64,000 nucleotides of DNA from Oceanimonas marisflavi (lineage in GTDB: Bacteria; Pseudomonadota; Gammaproteobacteria; Enterobacterales; Aeromonadaceae). Below, piece by piece: positions 55,401 through 61,932 of the stretch. Below the pieces are notes generated by a model. That model made no database searches, was not told where the DNA came from, and worked only from the letters and a program-made list of their open reading frames with translations. The stretch is from NCBI RefSeq assembly GCF_003049725.1, contig NZ_QAGM01000007.1, forward strand, positions 62,001 to 126,000. Direction: 5' to 3'. The position numbers and the translations under genes were made by a program. Numbering within the stretch: position 1 is the stretch's first letter; every line of letters starts with the position of its first letter.

Positions 55401-56235
55401 CAAGATGGAGTCCCTGTTACATTACGGCGTCAAGCGGGTGCTGCTGGTGGAAGACGACAGTCATAACCGTCAGGCGGTGATCCGGCTGCTCACCAGCAAG
55501 GAAGTGGACATCTGCGCCGTCAGCACCGGCCGGGAAGCCCAGGACAAGCTCTGCAGCGGCAGCTTTGACTGCATGATCCTGGACCTGTCCCTGCCCGATA
55601 TCAGCGGCTTCGAGCTGCTCGACCGGCTCAGCCAGGACGAGCAGATTTCGCTACCCCCCACCGTGGTCTACACCGGCCGTGAGCTGACCGCGGAAGAATA
55701 CCGGGAGCTGAGCGAATATACCGGCAGCATTGTCATCAAGGGCGCCAGCTCACCGGAACGCCTGCTCGACGAAACCACCCTGTTCCTGCACAGCGTGGAG
55801 ACCTCGCTGCCGAGCGAGCAGCGCAATATCATCCAGATGCTGCACAGCCCGGAGCAGCTGCTGCAAGGGCGCAAGGTGCTGCTGGTGGACGACGATCTGC
55901 GCAACACCTATGCCCTGTCCAAGGTGCTGCGCGAGCATGGCCTGGAAGTCGATATGGCCGACAACGGTGAGCTGGCCCTGCAGAAACTCGAGGAAGAGCC
56001 GGATATCGAGCTGGTGCTGATGGACATCATGATGCCGGTGATGGACGGCTACGAGGCCATGCGCCGCATTCGCCGGCAGGCGCGCTTCAAGTCGCTGCCG
56101 ATCATTGCCCTGACCGCCAAGGCCATGCCTGAAGACAAGGCCAAAAGCATTGAGGCGGGCGCCAACGATTACTGCACCAAGCCGGTCGATGTCGACAAGC
56201 TGGTGTCCATGATGAGAGTGTGGCTGTTCAGATGA
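52456..56235 (+). CDS. Hybrid histidine kinase with HAMP, GAF and three receivers
   Basis: This protein of about 1259 residues has an N-terminal membrane segment, a four-helix-type periplasmic sensor, a second membrane segment (about 190-215), HAMP, a GAF-like domain (about 320-470), a long coiled coil (about 470-570), HisKA (His about 579 in FLANMSHELRTP), HATPase (GGTGLGLTICREL) and three receivers with phospho-Asp near 921, 1043 and 1190. The third shows the classic VLMDIMMPVMDGYEA. The ATG at 52456 is chosen because longer frames run through the riboswitch. It overlaps cheR as ATGA. Confidence 0.9.
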   Translation: MTLRKGSIASRFLKVTLIRALFGLVVVASVMYSSNTILTANKELGHHNASLRHTLNTHGLIRSLVINSQGFISSGDRLFLNTFYDRHHELKQELEQLQQLWSKQPEKLSRLADIRALIDDWVNLKIEPIMIVQQGLHNNEQADSTSLGDILLLNNAFLESLRDKLAYLETEEKRQVAEQVIQVKEATEFARTIFIISTLALIASGLLLSLFATAGITRRMKLLAKAARELEQGHLDVKVEIDSNDETGVLAHTFNQMVRRLRHVHAVARATAEEDFSKQVEVMGEQDKLAQAINKMSGNLKHLATERKEQDWLKSGLAELHYQMRHEHELQPLTRLIMNWLAGYLQAQVGVFYLAEGARLKLISSYAYKQRRNGDNEFGFGEGLIGQAALEKQSILYSRVPDQQQPLTINSGMGETQPADVMVLPMIHEDRVEAVLALGVDRHFSDIEREFLERVTQSIAISIHVTRTQQQLVQLLEESKLQAEELQTQQEELKAANEELEEHADMLARSEANLRSKSDELQQLNSELEERTEELERQKAETEQKSRDIELAKQAVELQARDLSRASQYKSEFLANMSHELRTPLNSLLILSQSLASNRQGNLTEEQQEDARVIYQGGKSLLTLINDILDLSKVEAGKLDIHFEPMAIDSLLSALRDQFSPLANDKGLELVLEQDSELPGSISSDPQRVEQILRNLLSNGIKFTHQGSVSLRVHKPANDVRFHNPDLKAGRVVAFAVTDTGIGIADDQQEAVFEAFQQADGSTSRIYGGTGLGLTICRELVRLLGGEIQLQSEAGKGSTFTLYLPLEEASAQAMPRDNSQPARPAPPTSVPQPRPARPAVAEPAPAPVAPAPVAMPAGPADDRDTLTPGDKSVLIIEDDPAFARILIELSRKKDYRCLSALTGSTGLQLAEEYQPSAIILDLGLPDLDGRQVLEQLKHNIKTRHIPVHILSAEDRNNEVLQMGAVGFLTKPVTEEEIHALFGKMESLLHYGVKRVLLVEDDSHNRQAVIRLLTSKEVDICAVSTGREAQDKLCSGSFDCMILDLSLPDISGFELLDRLSQDEQISLPPTVVYTGRELTAEEYRELSEYTGSIVIKGASSPERLLDETTLFLHSVETSLPSEQRNIIQMLHSPEQLLQGRKVLLVDDDLRNTYALSKVLREHGLEVDMADNGELALQKLEEEPDIELVLMDIMMPVMDGYEAMRRIRRQARFKSLPIIALTAKAMPEDKAKSIEAGANDYCTKPVDVDKLVSMMRVWLFR

Positions 56236-57077
56236 AAGAGAACCCCCAGGAGCTGGAACAGATAGAGCTGGAGCTGTTGCTGGAAGCCATTTTCCGGCGT
56301 TACGGCTATGACTTCCGCCATTACGCCCGGGCCTCGCTCAAGCGCCGGGTGGCCCAGCGCATGCAGCGGGCCGGGATTGACCGGATATCCGGGCTGATCC
56401 CTCCCCTTCTGCATGACAGGGGCTTTTTTGACCAGTTTCTGAAGGACATGTCGGTCACCGTGACCGACATGTTCCGGGATCCCGATTTTTTTGTGGCATT
56501 GCGCACTCAGGTGATCCCGGTACTGAAAACCTATCCCTTTATCAAGATCTGGCACGCCGGCTGCGCCACCGGGGAGGAGGTCTACTCCCTGGCCATTCTG
56601 CTCAAGGAAGAAGGACTCTACGACCGGGCCCAGATTTACGCCACCGATTACAACAACCATTCCCTGGCCGTGGCCCGGGAGGGTATTTATCCCCTCAAAC
56701 AGATGCAGCAGTACCACGAAAACTACCTCAGGGCCGGTGGCCGGCGCTCCTTTTCCGATTACTATCACGCCAGATACGGCGCGGCCAAGATGAACGACTC
56801 ACTCAGGGCCAACGTCACCTTTGCCAACCACAACCTGGCCAGCGACGGCGTGTTCGGGGAAATGCAGCTGGTGATTTGCCGCAATGTGCTGATCTATTTT
56901 GACCAGCAACTGCAGAACCGGGTGCTGACCCTGCTGCACGACAGCCTCAGCCACAGGGGCTTTCTGTGCCTGGGCAACAAGGAATCCCTGAAATTCTCGT
57001 CGGTACAGGACCGCTTCGAGGATCATGTTTACGAGCAGCGTATTTTCAAGCGGTTACCCCCGGAGTACAGGGCATGA
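56232..57077 (+). CDS. CheR-type protein-glutamate methyltransferase
   Basis: This protein of about 281 residues has the CheR N-terminal helical domain (IFRRYGYDFRHYARASLKRR) and a SAM-binding domain (KIWHAGCATGEEVYSLA, IYATDYNN, VICRNVLIYFD). CheR methylates receptor glutamates from SAM. No chemoreceptor gene is in the window. The start at 56232 overlaps the kinase stop as ATGA, and its stop overlaps the next start in the same way. Confidence 0.9.
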   Translation: MKENPQELEQIELELLLEAIFRRYGYDFRHYARASLKRRVAQRMQRAGIDRISGLIPPLLHDRGFFDQFLKDMSVTVTDMFRDPDFFVALRTQVIPVLKTYPFIKIWHAGCATGEEVYSLAILLKEEGLYDRAQIYATDYNNHSLAVAREGIYPLKQMQQYHENYLRAGGRRSFSDYYHARYGAAKMNDSLRANVTFANHNLASDGVFGEMQLVICRNVLIYFDQQLQNRVLTLLHDSLSHRGFLCLGNKESLKFSSVQDRFEDHVYEQRIFKRLPPEYRA

Positions 57078-59098
57078 CCCGCGAGCCGGCTTCAGCCCAA
57101 CCCAAAATACTGGTGGTGGACGACAGACCCGAAAACCTGCATTCAATGCAGCGGCTGCTGGCCTCGCTGCAGGCCGAGGTCATTACCGCCGACTCCGGGC
57201 ACCAGGCCCTGTCGCTGCTCCTGCGCCATGACTTCGCCCTGATCCTGCTGGATGTAATGATGCCGGACATGGACGGTTTTGAAACCGCCAGCCTGATCCG
57301 GGGAAACAGCCGCAGCCGTCATGTACCCATCATCTTTGTGACCGCCGCCGATCAGGACACGGCGCGCGCAGACCGGGGCTATGATCTCGGCGCCGTCGAT
57401 TACCTGTTCAAGCCCCTGCAACCCCATGTGCTGCTCAGCAAGGTACGGGTGTTTCTGCAACAGGCCAGCCAGCAGCAGCAGTTGCAGCGCAGCCTGCAGG
57501 AAGTACGCCGGCTGCAGGAGCACAACGCCCTGCTGCTGCACGCCGTGGGCGAAGGCATCATGAGCCTGGACGAAAACGGCCATATTGGCTTTGCCAACCC
57601 GGCGGCGGAGCGCCTGCTGGGCCGGGAAAGCGGACGGCTGAACGGCCTGCCGCTGACCGGACTGCTGCGGCTGAGCGAGCAACAGCCGGCCGGTGAAGAC
57701 TGGCTGTCTGCGTTGCTGGAGCGACACCGGCTGAATGCCGGCACCAGCAGCTGTGATCAACACTGGTTCTGCCATGCCGACGGCCACCTGTTTCCGGTTG
57801 AATATACCCTCAGCGCCCTGCATTCCACGGAAGGACATTTCAGGGGGCTGGTGCTGGTGTTTCAGGACATCACTGAGCGCAAGGAGCGGGAAGCCCTGGA
57901 GCTGGCCAGCAAATACAAGTCCGCCTTTCTCGCCAATATCAGTCATGAACTGCGTACCCCCCTGCACAGCCTGCTGATCCTGGCCAGAAAACTGGCCGCC
58001 AACGAGGAAGGCAACCTGACCGGGGATCAGCTCAGGGCCGCCGGCGTCATCCAGCGGGAAGGCCAGGATCTGCTGCGGCTGATCAACGACATTCTGGATC
58101 TGTCCAGGGTCGAAGCCGGCAAGCTCTCCCTGCACTGGGAGCCGGTGGTCATTCACGACATGGTGAACCATCTGGAGCAGCAGTTTCAGCCCATGGCGGC
58201 AGAAAAAGGGCTCGATCTTTGCGTAACCCTGGCCCCGGATCTGCCCGCCAGCCTGTGCAGCGATCGCCAGCGACTGCAGCAAATTCTCAAAAACCTGCTG
58301 TCCAATGCGGTCAAGTTTACCCATCAGGGTCATATCGAACTGACCGTGGTTCCGGCCGACAACTGCGATGATCAGGCCGTTGCCTTTACCGTTTCGGATA
58401 CCGGCATTGGCATTCCCGGCCCCCTTCAGGCAGAAATCTTCGAATCATTCCGGCAGCTGGATGGCGCCATCAACCGCCACTATGAAGGTAGCGGGCTGGG
58501 TCTTGCCATCTGCCGGGAGCTGACCCGGCTGCTGGGGGGACGTATCACCCTGCTGAGCCAGCCGGGACAGGGCAGCCACTTTTCCCTGTTTCTGCCCCTG
58601 CAGCCCTCCCGGCCCCTTGCAACGGAAGCGGCGCCGGAAGCGGATCCGGCTCCCCGCCCCGCTCCTGTTCCTCCCCCTTCCAGCACGGCGCTGCTGCCCC
58701 GCCTGGCCGAGCTGGCCCGGGGCAAGACCCTGCTGCTGGTCGACAACGACATGCGCACCAGCTTTATGCTGTCGGCCCGGCTCCGGCAGCACGGTATCAA
58801 CGTCATCAAGGCAGAAAACCCTGCCACCGCCCTTGCCCGGCTGACCGGGGAAACCCGGGTGGATCTGCTGATCCTGGCGCTGACGTCCCCCTGCCAGGAC
58901 GCCGGCCGGGTACTGGCGGCCCTGCCGGACGGCAGCTGTCCGGCGCTGCTGCTGACAACGCCGGAGCAGGAGCCACCGTCATTGCCGGCACTCTCCGGAC
59001 TGCCCTGTCTGAGCAAACCGCTGGATATGGAGCGGTTGCTGACCACCCTGGCCGAGCTGCTGGCCCGGCAACAGCACGATAAGGAGGCGCAGCGATGA
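57074..59098 (+). CDS. REC-PAS-histidine kinase with C-terminal pseudo-receiver
   Basis: This protein of about 674 residues is soluble. It has a receiver (phospho-Asp at 60 in ALILLDVMMPDMDG), PAS (about 150-270), HisKA (His about 291 in FLANISHELRTP), HATPase (GSGLGLAICREL) and a C-terminal receiver-like domain in which the phospho-Asp is replaced (LLILALTSPCQD). It could relay phosphate from the membrane kinase to the GGDEF-EAL proteins. The ATGA overlap with cheR supports the start. Confidence 0.88.
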   Translation: MTREPASAQPKILVVDDRPENLHSMQRLLASLQAEVITADSGHQALSLLLRHDFALILLDVMMPDMDGFETASLIRGNSRSRHVPIIFVTAADQDTARADRGYDLGAVDYLFKPLQPHVLLSKVRVFLQQASQQQQLQRSLQEVRRLQEHNALLLHAVGEGIMSLDENGHIGFANPAAERLLGRESGRLNGLPLTGLLRLSEQQPAGEDWLSALLERHRLNAGTSSCDQHWFCHADGHLFPVEYTLSALHSTEGHFRGLVLVFQDITERKEREALELASKYKSAFLANISHELRTPLHSLLILARKLAANEEGNLTGDQLRAAGVIQREGQDLLRLINDILDLSRVEAGKLSLHWEPVVIHDMVNHLEQQFQPMAAEKGLDLCVTLAPDLPASLCSDRQRLQQILKNLLSNAVKFTHQGHIELTVVPADNCDDQAVAFTVSDTGIGIPGPLQAEIFESFRQLDGAINRHYEGSGLGLAICRELTRLLGGRITLLSQPGQGSHFSLFLPLQPSRPLATEAAPEADPAPRPAPVPPPSSTALLPRLAELARGKTLLLVDNDMRTSFMLSARLRQHGINVIKAENPATALARLTGETRVDLLILALTSPCQDAGRVLAALPDGSCPALLLTTPEQEPPSLPALSGLPCLSKPLDMERLLTTLAELLARQQHDKEAQR

Positions 59099-61329
59099 TT
59101 TTCCCTCACAGCTCCAGAATACTGGTGGTGGATGACAAGCAGGAAAACCTCTACGCCATGGAGACCCTGTTACAGGAGTGCGGGGCGGAGGTGCTGCTGG
59201 CCAGCTCGGGCAACGAGGCGCTGTCACTCACCCTGCACCACGACTTTGCGCTGATCCTGATGGATGTGCAGATGCCGGAGATGGACGGCTTTGAAACCGC
59301 CAGTCTGATCCACCAGGATGAAGAGGTTCGCAAGACCCCCATTATTTTTCTGACCGCCCTTAACAGGGATGTTCGCTATATCAGCCAGGGGTACCAGTCG
59401 GGAGCCGTCGACTATCTGATCAAGCCGGTCGACAGCGACATGCTGCTGAGCAAGGTCCGGATTTTTCTGGCCCTTGATCGCTACCGGCACGAGCTGACCG
59501 CCATGAAGCGCCAGTACCAGCTGCTGCTGAACTGTGCCGGTGAGGGCATACTCGGCGTCAGCCCGTCCGGACATGTCCAGTTTGCCAATGAGGCAGCCGC
59601 CCAGATACTGGGCTACCCGGACAGCCAGCTGCGGGACCGCCATCTGCACCAGCTGCTGTACCGGCCGGAAGACGAGATTCCCTCCTGGGAGCACTCCCCC
59701 CTCTATATGGCCTATCAGGGTGACCAGCCCTACCGGGTCTATGACGGCCTGCTCTGGCGACAGGACGGCGTTCCTGTTCCCGCTGAGTACACCAGCGCCC
59801 CCCTGAAGGATGAATCCGGCCGCTTTCTCGGCGGCGTAATCGTCTTTCAGGACATCAGCCTGCGCAAGCAGACCGAGCAACGGCTGCTGGAGCTGGCCCA
59901 GTACGACCCCCTGACCGGCCTGGCCAACCGCACCCTGTTCCAGGAGTTTCTGTCGTTGTCACTCTCCCGGGCCCGGCGGCGCAAGGGCAACATGGCGGTG
60001 CTGTTGCTGGACCTGGACCATTTCAAGGACATCAACGATACCCTGGGGCACGATACCGGCGATCGGTTGCTGAAAAGCGTGGCCCAGCGGATCCAGTACA
60101 GTGTGCAGCCCGTCCGGGACGGCGAAACCGAGCAGGAGGCCCGGCTGCTGAAAAGCGTGGCCCAGCGCCTGCAGCACAACCTCAGGCGCAGCGATCTGGT
60201 GGCCCGCCTGGGCGGCGACGAGTTCGCCATCATTCTGGACGAAATCAGCCAGCCCGAAGACGCCGCCGTGGTGGCCCAGAAGGTCTTGCGCTCCCTGGCT
60301 GCGCCGCACCAGCTGGAGCAGTATCAGGTTTATGTCAGTCCCAGCATCGGTATCGCCACCTATCCGGCCTGCAGCGCCGAGAGCGAGACCCTGCTCAAGG
60401 CCGCCGACACCGCGCTCTACCAGGCCAAGGCCATGGGGCGCAACAACTATCAGTTTTACGCCCCCGACATGCACCGCACGGCCATGGAACGCATGCGCCT
60501 CGAGCAGGACTTGCGCTATGCGGTTAACGAACGGCAACTGTCCTTGCATTACCAGCCCCAGATCCACCTGGCCAGCGGGGAGCTGCTCGGTATCGAGGTA
60601 TTACTGCGCTGGCAGCACCCGGAGCTCGGCATGATCCCTCCGGCCCGGTTTATTCCCATGGCGGAGCGCATCGGCATTATGGCCGGGCTGGGAGAATGGA
60701 TACTGGATCAGGCCTGCGGGCAGTTCCGGGACTGGTGCCGGGCCGGCCTGCTCGATGAACCTGTGACTCTAGCGCTCAATATTTCGACCCGCCAGCTGAC
60801 CCGAAGTCAGGTGCTGAGCGACATTCAGACGGTGCTGGAGCGCCACGGCCTGCCGGCACGGCGCCTCAGCCTGGAGCTGACCGAAAATGCGCTGAGGGAT
60901 GAGCAGGAGTCCGTGCTCCGGGGCCTGGAGCAGCTCAGGCAACTGGGCTGTCGCATCGCGCTGGATGACTTCGGCACCGGCTACTCCTCGTTCAATCAGA
61001 TCCACTGCCTGCCCATCGATACCCTCAAGCTGGCACAGCCCTTTGTCGGCCGGATAGGCCAGGATGCCAAGAATGATGCCGTGATCAAAACCATTATCGG
61101 CATGGCCCATACCCTGGACTTTGAGCTGATTGCCGAAGGAGTGGAAACCCGGGAGCAGGCAGACTTTCTGCGGGCCAATGGCTGCCACCGGGCGCAGGGC
61201 TTTTTTATTCAGCCGCCCCTCAGCAGCACCATGATGACCCGGCTGCTGCAGAACCGTTTGCCGTCCGGGAATGGCGGGCAAGGCACACCCCCAGCGGACG
61301 GAGCCGCCTCTTATGACAGCACCGTATAA
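59095..61329 (+). CDS. REC-PAS-GGDEF-EAL protein with duplicated segment
   Basis: This 744-residue protein has a receiver (phospho-Asp at 57 in LILMDVQMPEMDG), PAS (about 140-265), GGDEF (ARLGGDEFAI, about 370-378) and EAL-type (GIEVLLRW, about 500) domains. The GGDEF domain contains an insertion in which RLLKSVAQR occurs twice, 28 residues apart, which looks like a local duplication. The EAL motif reads EVL; the other key stretches (ELTENAL, DDFGTGYSS) are present. It could make, degrade or sense c-di-GMP under receiver control. It overlaps both neighbours. Confidence 0.88.
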   Translation: MIFPHSSRILVVDDKQENLYAMETLLQECGAEVLLASSGNEALSLTLHHDFALILMDVQMPEMDGFETASLIHQDEEVRKTPIIFLTALNRDVRYISQGYQSGAVDYLIKPVDSDMLLSKVRIFLALDRYRHELTAMKRQYQLLLNCAGEGILGVSPSGHVQFANEAAAQILGYPDSQLRDRHLHQLLYRPEDEIPSWEHSPLYMAYQGDQPYRVYDGLLWRQDGVPVPAEYTSAPLKDESGRFLGGVIVFQDISLRKQTEQRLLELAQYDPLTGLANRTLFQEFLSLSLSRARRRKGNMAVLLLDLDHFKDINDTLGHDTGDRLLKSVAQRIQYSVQPVRDGETEQEARLLKSVAQRLQHNLRRSDLVARLGGDEFAIILDEISQPEDAAVVAQKVLRSLAAPHQLEQYQVYVSPSIGIATYPACSAESETLLKAADTALYQAKAMGRNNYQFYAPDMHRTAMERMRLEQDLRYAVNERQLSLHYQPQIHLASGELLGIEVLLRWQHPELGMIPPARFIPMAERIGIMAGLGEWILDQACGQFRDWCRAGLLDEPVTLALNISTRQLTRSQVLSDIQTVLERHGLPARRLSLELTENALRDEQESVLRGLEQLRQLGCRIALDDFGTGYSSFNQIHCLPIDTLKLAQPFVGRIGQDAKNDAVIKTIIGMAHTLDFELIAEGVETREQADFLRANGCHRAQGFFIQPPLSSTMMTRLLQNRLPSGNGGQGTPPADGAASYDSTV

Positions 61330-61930
61330 CTGCATTCCGCAGCAACACCAGCATCCACATGCCTGTGACGCCGTGGTGATCGGCGGCTCGGCCGGCGCCA
61401 TTCAGGCGGTCACAGAGCTGCTCACCCGTCTGCCCGCAGATTTTGCCCTGCCGGTGGTGCTTGTGCTGCACCGGCTGGAAGGCAGCGGTGGTCACCTGGA
61501 TCGTTATTTCGACCAGCACTGCGCCCTGCCGGTGCAGGATGCCGAGGACAAACAACCGGTGCAGGGCGGTCATGTCTACCTGGCGCCGGCCGGCTATCAC
61601 CTGCTGCTGGAACAGCAGCGACAATTCAGCCTGTCGGTCGATGCCCGGATCAATCACAGCCGGCCCTCCATCGATGTGCTGTTCGACAGCGCCGTCGATG
61701 TGTATGGTGAGCGGCTGGCCGGCATTATCCTGACCGGCGCCAACACCGACGGCAGTGCCGGTCTGGCAAAACTGCAGGCCGCCGGCGGACTGGCCATCGT
61801 ACAGGATCCGGACACCGCCCAGGTCGATACCATGCCCAGGGCGGCACTGAAGGCCAGCAGCACCAAGCGGGTGCTCGGACTGGATGCCATTGCCGGGCTG
61901 CTGGCCGGACTGGCCCCGGAGGCCACTTGA
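61313..61930 (+). CDS. CheB-type methylesterase domain without receiver
   Basis: This protein of about 205 residues carries the CheB catalytic domain with the Ser-His-Asp triad visible in VIGGSAGAIQAV, VLHRLEGSGG and ILTGANTDGSAG. Standard CheB has an N-terminal receiver, which is absent here. It would remove methyl esters added by CheR, possibly on a non-chemotaxis target in the same system. The ATG at 61313 lies 17 bp inside the preceding gene with GGAG upstream. Confidence 0.87.
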   Translation: MTAPYNCIPQQHQHPHACDAVVIGGSAGAIQAVTELLTRLPADFALPVVLVLHRLEGSGGHLDRYFDQHCALPVQDAEDKQPVQGGHVYLAPAGYHLLLEQQRQFSLSVDARINHSRPSIDVLFDSAVDVYGERLAGIILTGANTDGSAGLAKLQAAGGLAIVQDPDTAQVDTMPRAALKASSTKRVLGLDAIAGLLAGLAPEAT

Positions 61931-61932
61931 AC

